45,910 nucleotides of DNA from Synergistaceae bacterium (lineage in GTDB: Bacteria; Synergistota; Synergistia; Synergistales; Aminobacteriaceae): assembly GCA_012521675.1 (NCBI GenBank), contig JAAYLU010000023.1, forward strand, positions 1 to 45,910, in the 5' to 3' direction. The translations under genes and the position numbers were made by a program. Below the pieces are notes generated by a model. The model did not search any database and was not told where the DNA came from. It worked only from the letters and a program-made list of their open reading frames with translations. Positions 7,809-16,112 of this stretch are shown here, piece after piece (positions within the stretch are counted from its first letter, which is position 1; each line of letters begins with the position of its first letter).

Positions 7809-8135
7809 TTGTCCACTAATAATCACTCATCAAGGCACGGCCGACGCACACTGCCGCCCTGCGGATTCAAGAGAGTGCTGCACGACCTTGAGCGCAGGTA
7901 CCTGGCGCCGGATGCCCAGGCCGCCGTATACCACTATTTGATAACCGAGGAGATCCCGTTCGAGGTGACCGAGAGGGCTATCCTCGAGGCCGTCTCTCTT
8001 GCACGTTTGAAGAACTCGACGGTCGACGCGCCTCTGTTAGCCTGTCTCGTCGACGCACTGCTGGACGACTGCTCCTTCGAGATACCCGGGACCGCGTCGG
8101 AGAGGCTGTATCCGGCAAGCTGCACCCTCTGCTGA
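7809..8135 (+). CDS. Small conserved protein, possibly Smg/DUF494-like
   Basis: A 108-residue protein starting at TTG 7809, with AAAGGA (7794-7799) upstream; no ATG is available in frame before the conserved-looking part. The centre (FKRVLHDLERRYLAPDAQ, HYLITEEIPFEVTERAI, LEAVSLARLKNSTVDAPLL) is helical. It follows the pattern of the C-terminal half of Smg (DUF494) proteins: LxPEAQ, a helix, REx(V/I)I, and a helix with acidic residues before LK. In Proteobacteria smg lies between dprA and topA, the same place as here. Two cysteines close the C-terminus (CTLC). The similarity is from memory and by eye, and the function is unknown. Confidence 0.45.
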   Translation: MSTNNHSSRHGRRTLPPCGFKRVLHDLERRYLAPDAQAAVYHYLITEEIPFEVTERAILEAVSLARLKNSTVDAPLLACLVDALLDDCSFEIPGTASERLYPASCTLC

Positions 8136-8150
8136 GGAAAGGTCCGAAGG

Positions 8151-10382
8151 ATGCCGCGTAAAGAGGATGTCTCCAAGGCGGAGGAAACGAAGGCCTTGAA
8201 GCCCTCCGGGAGGAGAGGCGCGAAGAAGGACGCGCCCAAGGGAAATAAGAAGACCAGGACGGGCGCCTCCGACGGGGCGAAAAAGAAGCTCGTCATAGTC
8301 GAGTCCCCTACCAAGGCAAAGACCCTGACCAAGATACTGGGCCCGAAGTACGTCGTCAAGTCCAGCGTCGGGCACATCAGGGACCTGCCAAAGAGCCGCC
8401 TTGCGATCGACGTCGAGAACGGGTTCACCCCGGAGTACATACTTGTCAAGGGCAAGGCCAAGCTGAAGAACGAGCTCGTGGCCTCGGCCAAGAAGGCCTC
8501 CCGGGTGCTGCTCGCGTCCGACCCGGACCGGGAGGGGGAGGCCATAGCCTGGCACTTGGCCGAGCTGCTGGGCATCCCGCCCGAGGACGAGTGCCGCGTC
8601 AGGATCTACGAGATGACGCCCTCCGCGGTGAAAGAGGCCCTGGATCGCCCCGAGCCGGTCGACATGAACAAGGTCGAGGCGCAGCAGACGCGCCGCATCC
8701 TCGACCGGCTGGTGGGCTACACCCTCAGCCCCCTGCTATGGAAGAAAATCCGCCGGGGTCTTTCCGCCGGCAGGGTTCAGTCGGTGGCCCTGGCGCTGGT
8801 CTGCGCCAAGGAAAGGGCGATAGAGGGCTTCGTCCCGAAGGAGTACTGGAACATCCTCGTCCTTGCGAAGGCCTCGGACGGCAGAAGCTATGCCCTTAAA
8901 GTCGACTCGTTCGGCGGAAAGAACCTCTGGAAGGAGGGCAAATCCCTTCTGATAGACTCGGCGGAATTCGCGGACGAGATAGCAGAGGAGATTCGCAAGT
9001 CGCCCCTCTCCGTGACGGATTTCAAGGTACGGGAGACGGCGCGCGCGGCGCCCGCCCCCTTCAAGACCAGCACCCTTCAGCAGGAGTCCGCCCGCAGGAA
9101 CGGCATGTCGCCGCGCAGGACCATGAGAGTGGCCCAGGAGCTCTTCGAGGGGGTCTCCATCCCCGACAGAGGGCCGACCGGGCTCATCACCTACATGCGC
9201 ACCGACAGCCTGAGGATAGCCCCGGAGGCGGTCGCAGCCTGCAGAGCCTACATATCCTCCTCCTACGGCAAGGGCTATCTACCTACGAAGGCAAACGAAC
9301 ATGCGTCAAAGGGCAGGTCACAGGACGCGCACGAGGCGATACGCCCCACGGACGTGGGGATCGCACCGAACAGCCTCGAGGGCGTTCTCTCCGGCGACCA
9401 GATGAAGGTCTACTCGCTTATATGGCGAAGGTTCGTCGCCTCTCAGATGACCAAGGCGAAGGTGGCCAACGCGACCCTGAAGGCGGAGGCCGGGAAGGCC
9501 GGCATGAGGCAGCTCGGCGAGTCGCTCGTATTCCCCGGATGGAGCGCCGTCTGGCCTATCGACCTCAAGGGGGAGGCCATCTCGCCCGCGAAACCGGGAG
9601 AGCCCCTGGGAGTGGAGGAGATCGAGCGGGAGCAGAAGTTTACCCGCCCCCCGGCCCGCTACTCCGAGGCTACCCTGATCAAGGTGTTGGAGGAGGAGGG
9701 CGTGGGACGGCCGTCCACCTACGCCAGCATCGTAGAGACTCTGTACGACCGAGGCTACACCGTTCGAGGCGACGACAGGCGCATCCAGCCTACAAGCCTT
9801 GGCATGACGGTGGACTCTTTCCTAAGAAAGTACTTCGACGAGAAGAGTCCCTCGGCAATAGTCGACACCAAGTTCACCGCCGACATGGAGGAGAGGCTTG
9901 ACGGCATAGAGGGGAACAAGGCCTCCGGCGTCGCTGTGCTCGAGGGTATGTGGAGTGCCTTCACCAGCGCTATGCAGGAGGCCGAGAAGGCCCCGGCTGA
10001 GAAGCTGCCGCCGCCCGAGCCCACCGGGGAGGACTGCCCCGAGTGCGGAAAGCCCCTGGTGATAAAGAACGGGCGCTTCGGCGAGTTCATAGCCTGCACC
10101 GGCTACCCCGAGTGCAAGTTCACAAAGCCCAAACTCACCAAGACGGGCGCGGTCTGTCCCAAGTGCGGCGAGGGAGACGTGGTCAAGCGCAGAAGCCGCA
10201 AGGGGAAAGTCTTTTACGGTTGTTCCCGCTACCCGGACTGTGACTTCGTCTCGTGGGGCCCGCCGTCGGGCGAGAAGTGCCCCCAGTGCGGCGTCCACCT
10301 GTTCATGAAGGGAACCAAGACCGAGGAGTGCCCTAAGTGCGGCTTTACCCGACCGAAGGAGAAGGCGGACGGCGATGAGTAG
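8151..10382 (+). CDS. topA: DNA topoisomerase I
   Basis: A 743-residue type IA topoisomerase that relaxes negative supercoils. After a basic, Lys-rich extension of about 45 residues comes the Toprim domain (VIVESPTKAKTL, Glu51; DPDREGEAIAWH). The active-site Tyr348 is in GLITYMRTDSL. Further family blocks are AHEAIRPTD and EEGVGRPSTYASI. The C-terminus carries three zinc-ribbon units with CPECG...CTGYPEC, CPKCG...CSRYPDC and CPQCG...CPKCG. The ATG follows GAAGG closely. It overlaps trmFO by eight bases. The extended basic N-terminus (positions 1-45) is longer than usual. Confidence 0.97.
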   Translation: MPRKEDVSKAEETKALKPSGRRGAKKDAPKGNKKTRTGASDGAKKKLVIVESPTKAKTLTKILGPKYVVKSSVGHIRDLPKSRLAIDVENGFTPEYILVKGKAKLKNELVASAKKASRVLLASDPDREGEAIAWHLAELLGIPPEDECRVRIYEMTPSAVKEALDRPEPVDMNKVEAQQTRRILDRLVGYTLSPLLWKKIRRGLSAGRVQSVALALVCAKERAIEGFVPKEYWNILVLAKASDGRSYALKVDSFGGKNLWKEGKSLLIDSAEFADEIAEEIRKSPLSVTDFKVRETARAAPAPFKTSTLQQESARRNGMSPRRTMRVAQELFEGVSIPDRGPTGLITYMRTDSLRIAPEAVAACRAYISSSYGKGYLPTKANEHASKGRSQDAHEAIRPTDVGIAPNSLEGVLSGDQMKVYSLIWRRFVASQMTKAKVANATLKAEAGKAGMRQLGESLVFPGWSAVWPIDLKGEAISPAKPGEPLGVEEIEREQKFTRPPARYSEATLIKVLEEEGVGRPSTYASIVETLYDRGYTVRGDDRRIQPTSLGMTVDSFLRKYFDEKSPSAIVDTKFTADMEERLDGIEGNKASGVAVLEGMWSAFTSAMQEAEKAPAEKLPPPEPTGEDCPECGKPLVIKNGRFGEFIACTGYPECKFTKPKLTKTGAVCPKCGEGDVVKRRSRKGKVFYGCSRYPDCDFVSWGPPSGEKCPQCGVHLFMKGTKTEECPKCGFTRPKEKADGDE

Positions 10383-11715
10383 CCTCGTATCGATAGTCGG
10401 TGGAGGGCTCGCGGGCGCCGAGGCGGCCTGGCAGCTGGCGCGCCGAGGCATACCGGTCGATCTCTACGAGATGCGGCCGGAGAAGACCACCCCCGCCCAC
10501 ACCACCGGCCTGCTTGCAGAGATAGTATGCAGCAACTCGCTCGGTGCGGACGGGCCGACCAGCCCGGCCGGCATCCTCAAGGAAGAGCTAAGGAGGCTCG
10601 ACAGTTTGATACTCTCCTGCGCGGATGACTCCCGCGTTCCGGCGGGCAAGGCTCTGGCGGTGGACCGAGACAGCTTCTCGGAAAAAGTTTCCGACAGGCT
10701 GGGCGATATGCCAGGCGTGAGGGTTATTCGAAAGGAGCTCGCGGCCCCGCCCGGGGGGCCCGCGATCATCGCAAGCGGACCCCTGACCTCGCCGCCTCTG
10801 GCCGACGAGCTGAAGAGGCTGGCGGGCGCCGATCACCTGGCCTTCTTCGACGCGGTAGCCCCGGTGGTAACGGTCGACTCGATAGACATGTCTAGGGCCT
10901 TCCGCGCCGGTCGGTGGGGCCAGGAGGACGACTATATCAACTGCCCCTTCACCCGCGAGGAGTACGAGGCCTTCTGGCGCGCGCTGGTCTCCGCGGAAAG
11001 AGCAAAACCTCACGACTTCGAGGACTCCCCCTCATTCTTCGAGGGTTGCCTGCCGGTGGAGGTAATGGCCTCTCGCGGCTTGGACACCCTGCGCTTCGGG
11101 CCCATGCGACCCGTCGGCCTGCCCCTGCCGGACACGGGCAGGGAGGCGTGGGCCGTGGTGCAGCTTCGCCAGGATAACCGCGAGGGAACCCTATACAACC
11201 TCGTCGGCTTCCAGACCAATCTGAGATGGGGGGAGCAGGAGAAGGTCTTCCGCATGATCCCCGGGCTGGAGAAAGCGGAGTTTGCACGCCTTGGGGTCAT
11301 GCACCGCAACATCTACGTCAACTCCCCGGCGGTGCTCGACGGCAGGCTGAGGTTTCGCGGAGGTAGGGAGGATCTCTTCCTCGCCGGACAGATAACCGGG
11401 GTGGAGGGGTACGTCGAGAGCACCGCCATGGGCTGTGTCGCCGCACTAAACGCGGCCGCTCTCGTACGTGGGACGCCCTTCCCTGACTGGCCGAGGGAGA
11501 CCGCTATCGGCTCGCTGCTGCACTACCTTGCGGACGCTAACCCCGATCGTTTTCAGCCCATGAACATGAACCTTGGCATAATGCCGAGGCCCGAGGGCAG
11601 GATACGGAACAAGGCCAAGAGGTGCGAGATAGTTGCCGCGGCGGCCTCCAGAGCGCTCGGAGTCTTCCTGGAGGGGCTGAATCGAGATCTCCCCGTCGGC
11701 GGGACCGAGGAATAG
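10375..11715 (+). CDS. trmFO: Methylenetetrahydrofolate--tRNA-(uracil-54-C5)-methyltransferase TrmFO
   Basis: The 446-residue flavoenzyme makes ribothymidine 54 in tRNA using methylenetetrahydrofolate and FAD. The N-terminal FAD-binding fold has VGGGLAGAEAA (8-18) and YEMRP. The two functionally important cysteines of the family can be identified as Cys52 in VCSNSLG and Cys225 in EGCLPVEVMA. The C-terminal FAD block is GQITGVEGYVES. The length is normal. Because TrmFO (formerly Gid) replaces TrmA in Bacillota and some other phyla, it supports a non-proteobacterial host. Downstream begins an AT-rich regulatory gap. Confidence 0.97.
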   Translation: MSSLVSIVGGGLAGAEAAWQLARRGIPVDLYEMRPEKTTPAHTTGLLAEIVCSNSLGADGPTSPAGILKEELRRLDSLILSCADDSRVPAGKALAVDRDSFSEKVSDRLGDMPGVRVIRKELAAPPGGPAIIASGPLTSPPLADELKRLAGADHLAFFDAVAPVVTVDSIDMSRAFRAGRWGQEDDYINCPFTREEYEAFWRALVSAERAKPHDFEDSPSFFEGCLPVEVMASRGLDTLRFGPMRPVGLPLPDTGREAWAVVQLRQDNREGTLYNLVGFQTNLRWGEQEKVFRMIPGLEKAEFARLGVMHRNIYVNSPAVLDGRLRFRGGREDLFLAGQITGVEGYVESTAMGCVAALNAAALVRGTPFPDWPRETAIGSLLHYLADANPDRFQPMNMNLGIMPRPEGRIRNKAKRCEIVAAAASRALGVFLEGLNRDLPVGGTEE

Positions 11716-11872
11716 GGTTTTTTCTCTTAATTATCTTGGAAAATTAAATTGACTCAAAGAGCCAAATAATCATATGAACCAGCTGTTCATGAGCTTTTGG
11801 ACACCTCCACCGAGATCAAATAGATTCTTTAGAAAAATAGCGAGTATCTAGAAAACATGATAAAATGACTTC
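11716..11872 (+). promoter_or_regulatory. AT-rich promoter region of xerC-hslV-hslU-codY with CodY-box-like inverted repeat
   Basis: This 157-base gap is far richer in A+T than its surroundings. AATTATC (11729-11735) and GAAAATT (11739-11745) form an inverted repeat resembling the CodY box AATTTTCWGAAAATT: the halves match at 6/7 and 7/7, but the centre is two bases longer. Four bases further on, TTGACT (11749-11754) and TATGAA (11773-11778), 18 bases apart, are a candidate promoter. It overlaps a second inverted repeat, ATGAAC-CAGCT-GTTCAT (11773-11789 approximately). TAAAAT at 11861-11866 is a further -10-like match close to the xerC ATG. codY lies three genes downstream, so the site suggests autoregulation. 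Confidence 0.5.
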
Positions 11873-12763
11873 ATGTTGGAGAACATATCCTCAAGCATGG
11901 ATGCATTTATCGATCATCTGCGCATGGAGAGGGAAAGCTCGCCTCACACGGTGACGAACTACGCCGTGGACCTGGCGCAGTTCAGCGAGTTTCTGGCCAT
12001 GCGCGGCGCGGAGAGCCTCGCCGATGTGGACTCGCGCGCGATCCGGTCCTTCGTCCGGGAGATGATGGGATTCGGGTACTCGAACACGACAGTCGCAAGA
12101 AAGCTCTCGGCCGTCAGGAGTTGGTCCGCCTTCCTGAAGGAACGTGGGTTGATCGAGACGGACGCCGCGAGGGGGATCAAGGGACCGAGGACGCTGGAGC
12201 CCCTTCCACGTGCCCTCTCCCGCGAGGACGTCGCCAGGATGATCGAGCAGGGGCCCGAGGGAAGGACGTTCGCGAGGGACCGAACCATCCTCGAGTTGCT
12301 CTACGGGTGCGGTTTGAGAGTCGCGGAGCTCGTGTCGCTGAAGTGGGAGGATATGGAACCGGTCGAGGACCGGATGCTCAGGGTCCTCGGCAAGGGCGAG
12401 AAGGAGAGGATAGTGCCCTACGGGAGGTTCGCCCTGGAGGCGCTTCTGGAGTGGAGGGATCTGCTGCCCGAGGGGGCCGCGCTGGTCTTTCCCGGTACCA
12501 AAGGAAGGCCGATCACCGTGCGCACCGTGCACAGGGTAGTGGTGAAGGCGGCTGCGCGGGCAGGGCTCAACGAGGTGACTCCCCACACGCTGCGCCACAG
12601 CTTCGCCACACACCTGCTGGAGGGGGGGGCCTCGCTGGCGGCGGTCAAGGGGCTTCTCGGACACGAGAGCATGCTCACAACTCAGCGCTACGTCGCTGTG
12701 AGCGCGGAACACCTGAGGGAGAGCTACCGGCTCGCCCATCCGCGCGCAAAAGGAGAGGACTGA
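11873..12763 (+). CDS. xerC: Tyrosine recombinase XerC (CodV)
   Basis: A 296-residue site-specific recombinase that resolves chromosome dimers at dif. The N-terminal SAM-like DNA-binding domain (residues ~10-95) is followed by a catalytic domain with Arg149 (CGLRVAEL), Lys174 (GKGEKER), His238 and Arg241 ([12 protein letters not shown]), His264 (LLGHES) and the nucleophile Tyr273. All six are intact. The position directly before hslV-hslU-codY is that of codV in Bacillus, which argues for the chromosomal Xer protein rather than a phage integrase. No dif site was found in the window. Confidence 0.95.
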   Translation: MLENISSSMDAFIDHLRMERESSPHTVTNYAVDLAQFSEFLAMRGAESLADVDSRAIRSFVREMMGFGYSNTTVARKLSAVRSWSAFLKERGLIETDAARGIKGPRTLEPLPRALSREDVARMIEQGPEGRTFARDRTILELLYGCGLRVAELVSLKWEDMEPVEDRMLRVLGKGEKERIVPYGRFALEALLEWRDLLPEGAALVFPGTKGRPITVRTVHRVVVKAAARAGLNEVTPHTLRHSFATHLLEGGASLAAVKGLLGHESMLTTQRYVAVSAEHLRESYRLAHPRAKGED

Positions 12764-12764
12764 C

Positions 12765-13298
12765 TTGTTCAAGGGAACGACCGTGGTCTGCGTCAGGCGA
12801 GGGGACATGGTGGCCTTGGCCGGTGACGGGCAGATAACTATGGGAGACCAGATAGTGAAGTCGGGCGCCAGGAAGGTGCGCAGGCTGTACAAGGGCTCGG
12901 TGCTGGCCGGGTTCGCCGGGAGCACCGCCGATGCCATGACCCTGCTGGAGCGCTTCGAGTCCCGCCTGGAGGAGAACTCCGGCGACCTGATGCGCTCGGC
13001 CGTGGCGATGGTCAAGGAGTGGCGCACCGACCGGGCTCTGAGAAGGCTGGAGGCGCTGATGATAGTCGCGGACGCGAAACTCTCTCTTCTGATGTCAGGC
13101 TCGGGCGACATAATCGAGCCGGAGGACGCCATAGCGGCGATAGGCTCGGGCGCCGGGTTTGCCAAGGCTGCCGGGGTCGCGCTGCTCGAGACCTCCGACT
13201 GGTCTCCGTCAAGGATAGCCAGGCGGGCGATAGAGATCGCGTCGGAGATATGCATATACACGGACAACGTTGTGACAGTGGAGGCAATCGGCGAATGA
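12765..13298 (+). CDS. hslV: ATP-dependent protease subunit HslV (ClpQ)
   Basis: The 177-residue proteasome-like peptidase forms two stacked hexamers capped by HslU. Removal of the propeptide MFKG would expose the nucleophile Thr5 ([10 protein letters not shown]). The family blocks [28 protein letters not shown], and the [10 protein letters not shown] region near the C-terminus are present. The start is TTG at 12765, two bases after the xerC stop; the residues preceding the catalytic Thr fix this start. The stop overlaps the hslU ATG (ATGA). Confidence 0.97.
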   Translation: MFKGTTVVCVRRGDMVALAGDGQITMGDQIVKSGARKVRRLYKGSVLAGFAGSTADAMTLLERFESRLEENSGDLMRSAVAMVKEWRTDRALRRLEALMIVADAKLSLLMSGSGDIIEPEDAIAAIGSGAGFAKAAGVALLETSDWSPSRIARRAIEIASEICIYTDNVVTVEAIGE

Positions 13299-14704
13299 AC
13301 TCGGACCAGTTTGAGACGGAGCTCACCCCCAGGCGTATCGTCGAGTTCCTTGACAGGTACATAGTGGGACAGGACAAGGCAAAGAAATCAGTAGCCATCG
13401 CGCTCCGGAACCGGGTACGCAGGAGAAGGCTGCCCCGTGAGATAGCCCGCGAGATTGCGCCGAAGAACATACTGATGGCCGGGCCCACCGGTGTAGGCAA
13501 GACGGAGATTGCCCGAAGGCTCTCAGATCTCGTCAATGCTCCGTTCGTCAAGGTGGAGGCCACCAAGTTCACCGAGGTCGGCTACGTGGGCCGCGACGTC
13601 GAGTCCATCATCAGGGACCTGGCCGAGACGGCCGTGGCCATGGTGAAGAGCCGCATGATCGAGGAGGTCCAGGTCTCGGCGGCCGAGAGGGCCGAGCAGA
13701 GGCTGGTGGACGCCCTTCTCCCCGGCTCCGAGAGGAGAAGATCGATGCCGGACATCATGAAGATCTTCGGCGGAGAGAAAGAGGAGGCGCCCAAGCCCGC
13801 CCCCGAGGAGGAGCGAGCGAGGGAATCCACTCGCAGGAAGCTCCTGGCACTGCTCGAGGAGGGGAAGCTAGATGACCGGGAGGTAGAGATCGACGTGGTC
13901 GAGAGCCAGTCCGTCGGCATTCCGATACTCGGCGGCTCGGGCATGGACTCGATGGGGATCAACATAGGCGACATGCTCGGCGGGCTTCTCCCCAAGAGGT
14001 CCAGGAGGCGCAGAGTGAAGGTGTCCGAGGCAAGGCGCATCCTCCAGGCGGAGGAGGCGGAGAAGCTTGTGGACATGGACGCGGTCGTCCGCGAGGCACT
14101 GGAGAAAGCGGCCGAAGAGGGAATAGTCTTCATCGACGAGATAGACAAGGTCGCCTCCCGCGGCGGAGGTGGAACCGGCCCGGACGTGAGCCGCGAGGGG
14201 GTCCAGAGGGACCTTCTGCCGATAGTCGAAGGCTCTCCCGTGCCGACCAAGTACGGCACGTTGAACACGGACCACATACTCTTCATAGCGGCCGGGGCCT
14301 TCTCCAGCGTGAAGCCTTCGGATCTCGTCCCGGAGCTGCAGGGGAGGTTTCCCATAAGGGTGGAGCTTCAGCCCCTGTCCAGGGAGGACCTAGCCAGGAT
14401 ACTCGTGGAGCCGGAGAACAGCCTGCTGACCCAGTACTCGGCTCTTCTGGGGGTGGAGGGAGTGGATCTGGAGTTTCAAGACGACGCGGTGGCAGAGATA
14501 GCGCTACTCGCGGAGAGGATGAACGCCGAGATGGAGAACATCGGCGCGCGCAGGCTCCACACCATGATCGAGCAGCTTCTTGAAGAGGTGAGCTTCGAGG
14601 CCCCGGAGAGCGGCGCGAGAAAGTATCCGATCAGCGCGGAGTTTGTCAGAGAGCGACTCGAGCCCCTGATCTCGGACGGCGACATCAGAAGATATCTTCT
14701 GTAG
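13295..14704 (+). CDS. hslU: ATP-dependent protease ATPase subunit HslU (ClpY)
   Basis: A 469-residue AAA+ unfoldase that feeds substrates into HslV. Visible are [17 protein letters not shown] near the N-terminus, Walker A GPTGVGKT (63-70), [12 protein letters not shown], an inserted I domain (residues ~110-240, charged and rich in Glu/Arg), Walker [12 protein letters not shown], and the sensor region ARRLHTM. The C-terminal tail DIRRYLL resembles the SRFIL-type tail that docks into HslV pockets. An earlier in-frame start exists, but the ATG at 13295, overlapping the hslV stop, gives the normal N-terminus. Confidence 0.97.
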   Translation: MNSDQFETELTPRRIVEFLDRYIVGQDKAKKSVAIALRNRVRRRRLPREIAREIAPKNILMAGPTGVGKTEIARRLSDLVNAPFVKVEATKFTEVGYVGRDVESIIRDLAETAVAMVKSRMIEEVQVSAAERAEQRLVDALLPGSERRRSMPDIMKIFGGEKEEAPKPAPEEERARESTRRKLLALLEEGKLDDREVEIDVVESQSVGIPILGGSGMDSMGINIGDMLGGLLPKRSRRRRVKVSEARRILQAEEAEKLVDMDAVVREALEKAAEEGIVFIDEIDKVASRGGGGTGPDVSREGVQRDLLPIVEGSPVPTKYGTLNTDHILFIAAGAFSSVKPSDLVPELQGRFPIRVELQPLSREDLARILVEPENSLLTQYSALLGVEGVDLEFQDDAVAEIALLAERMNAEMENIGARRLHTMIEQLLEEVSFEAPESGARKYPISAEFVRERLEPLISDGDIRRYLL

Positions 14705-14732
14705 GTGGTAAATAAACGAATTGTGTACGAAT

Positions 14733-14749
14733 ATCCGCGCAATGCGGAT
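14733..14749 (+). promoter_or_regulatory. Small inverted repeat between hslU and codY
   Basis: ATCCGC (14733-14738) and GCGGAT (14744-14749) flank GCAAT, forming a six-pair stem with a five-base loop. It lies 24 bases before the codY start, just ahead of the strong ribosome binding site AGGAGGG. No T-run follows, so it is not a terminator. It may affect translation of codY or serve as a binding site; nothing shows which. Confidence 0.35.
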
Positions 14750-14772
14750 CATCACTCAGGAGGGATATAAAA

Positions 14773-15636
14773 ATGGCAGCGAAGAAAAAGAGCACGGTTG
14801 AAAAAAAGAGCGAACGCACGGCGAAGGAGGTCTTCCCCCACATGGAGGACGAGGATCCCGGGCTTAAGGATCTCCTCGAGCAGACCAGGCAGGTTGGCAG
14901 GGCGCTTCAGAGCAGGCGCGAGGGCACAAGGCCGGACTTCAACAAGCTGGCCAAGCTGCTGGGCGAGTTCTCCACCGCGAACGTATATCTTATAAACAGG
15001 GAGGGAATGCTCCTGGGCCACTCGTGGGTGTCGGAGTACCACTCCGAGGAGCTCTCCAACTACATCGAGAAGGGCTACATGCCGGAGCACTTCGTCGAGA
15101 AGATGAACCAGATCAGGGAGACATCCTACAGCGAGACTGACGGCTATCTATTCGACGACGACGACGGAGACACGCCCGTAAAGCACATGGTCTACATACC
15201 CATCTACGGCGCTGCAGAGCGCCTGGGCACCCTCTTCTTTGTCCGCTTCTTCGACAGGTTCACCATCCGCGACCTGGTTCTGGCGGAGTACCTGGCGACA
15301 CTCGTGGGCATCGAAATTCTGCACGAGAGGACCAAGATCATCGAGGAGCGTGCCCGCGAGCGCCTGATAGTCCAGATGGCGATGAGAGCCCTGTCGTACT
15401 CCGAGGTCGAGTCGGTAAAGCACATCATAAACGAGCTCGGATCGTTCGAGGGAGTCGTCATAGCGAGCAGAGTCGCGGACCGGGTCGGAGTCACCCGCAG
15501 CGTCATAGTCAACGCGCTGCGCAAACTGGAGAGCGCAGGCATCATAGAGAGCCGCAGCCTGGGAATGAAGGGGACCTTCATAAAAGTCCTCAGCCCTCTC
15601 TTCACCGAGGAACTCGGGCTACTTCTGGACGACTAG
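14773..15636 (+). CDS. codY: GTP-sensing global transcriptional regulator CodY
   Basis: A 287-residue CodY. The N-terminal part is a GAF domain that in the family binds branched-chain amino acids (visible blocks NVYLINREGMLLGHS, ERLGTLFFVRF, DLVLAEYLATLVGIEI). The C-terminal winged helix-turn-helix (231-272) is almost identical to that known from Bacillus: ASRVADRVG, TRSVIVNALRKLESAG, IESRSLGMKGTFIKV. CodY represses or activates amino-acid and stationary-phase genes. It has about 35 extra, charged N-terminal residues compared with the usual ~259-residue protein. AGGAGGG eight bases upstream supports the ATG at 14773. The gene is last in the xerC-hslVU-codY run and precedes flgB, as in Bacillus. 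Confidence 0.95.
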   Translation: MAAKKKSTVEKKSERTAKEVFPHMEDEDPGLKDLLEQTRQVGRALQSRREGTRPDFNKLAKLLGEFSTANVYLINREGMLLGHSWVSEYHSEELSNYIEKGYMPEHFVEKMNQIRETSYSETDGYLFDDDDGDTPVKHMVYIPIYGAAERLGTLFFVRFFDRFTIRDLVLAEYLATLVGIEILHERTKIIEERARERLIVQMAMRALSYSEVESVKHIINELGSFEGVVIASRVADRVGVTRSVIVNALRKLESAGIIESRSLGMKGTFIKVLSPLFTEELGLLLDD

Positions 15637-15644
15637 CCGGGAAC

Positions 15645-15673
15645 TTAAGTTATCGGCGCGTCTCGCCGATAAC
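15645..15673 (+). promoter_or_regulatory. Sigma-28 (FliA/SigD)-type promoter of flgB, inside a perfect 10-bp inverted repeat
   Basis: GCCGATAA at 15665-15672 is an exact match to the known sigma-28 -10 element. TTAAGTTA (15645-15652) matches the extended -35 TAAAGTTT at six of eight positions, with a 12-base gap (TTAA to GCCGATAA, 16 bases). The flgB ATG is 35 bases downstream. The same bases form the palindrome GTTATCGGCG (15649-15658) and CGCCGATAAC (15664-15673) around CGTCT. Read-through RNA from codY would carry this stem; RNA started at the sigma-28 site would not. No T-run follows, so it is not a classical terminator. Confidence 0.65.
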
Positions 15674-15707
15674 AGGAACGCAGGTCATTATTGGGAGGTA
15701 TGCGGTC

Positions 15708-16109
15708 ATGATGGGCGACTTTAACTGGAAGGTGATGGAGAAGACCATGGAGGGGCTTTCGAAGCGATTCGAGGCCACCTCGCGCAATCTTGCCAACGCC
15801 AACACGCCCGAATACGGCCGCCGCAACGTCTCGTTCGAGGACGAGCTTCGCGACCTCGTCGACGGACCCAGGAGACTGCCGATGACCGTCACGAACGAGG
15901 GGCACATCCCCTCCATGCCGATGGCGGTCAGCGGAGTCATCCCGCTGGAGACAAGGATCTACGACGAGAAGTTCAGACTCGACGGAAACAACGTCGATCC
16001 GGAGAGAGAGATGGCGGTCATGTCCCAGACGAGGATGGCCTACAACGCCATGACCCGCTTCGCGGCGAAGAAGAGCTCTCTGTACCGCCTCGTGATAGGA
16101 GGTAGATAA
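15708..16109 (+). CDS. flgB: Flagellar proximal rod protein FlgB
   Basis: The 133-residue protein is one of the rod subunits connecting the MS ring to the hook. It has the rod-family N-terminal motif NLANANTPEYGRR (~residues 29-41) and ends with the helical segment VDPEREMAVMSQTRMAYNAM, typical of FlgB. It is exported by the flagellar type III system and has no cleavable signal. GGGAGG (15693-15698) lies nine bases before the first of two adjacent ATGs. It is the first gene of the flagellar run, directly after codY and a sigma-28-type promoter. Confidence 0.94.
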   Translation: MMGDFNWKVMEKTMEGLSKRFEATSRNLANANTPEYGRRNVSFEDELRDLVDGPRRLPMTVTNEGHIPSMPMAVSGVIPLETRIYDEKFRLDGNNVDPEREMAVMSQTRMAYNAMTRFAAKKSSLYRLVIGGR

Positions 16110-16112
16110 GCC

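Noticed and set aside
11690-11727. Terminator after trmFO (CCCCG...CGGGA followed by GGGTTTTTT)
   Set aside because: The possible stem is only four to five pairs, within the trmFO coding end, and is more than ten bases from the T-run. It is not convincing as an intrinsic terminator, though the T-run may help.
11873-12763. Tyrosine recombinase as a prophage or integron integrase
   Set aside because: Its place between trmFO and hslV is that of the chromosomal XerC/CodV, and no attachment site, phage gene or cassette is nearby.
15649-15673. Divergent sigma-28 promoter on the - strand from the other palindrome arm
   Set aside because: The left arm is the reverse complement of GCCGATAA, but no TAAA-like -35 occurs at the right distance on the - strand, and no - strand gene is present to be transcribed.
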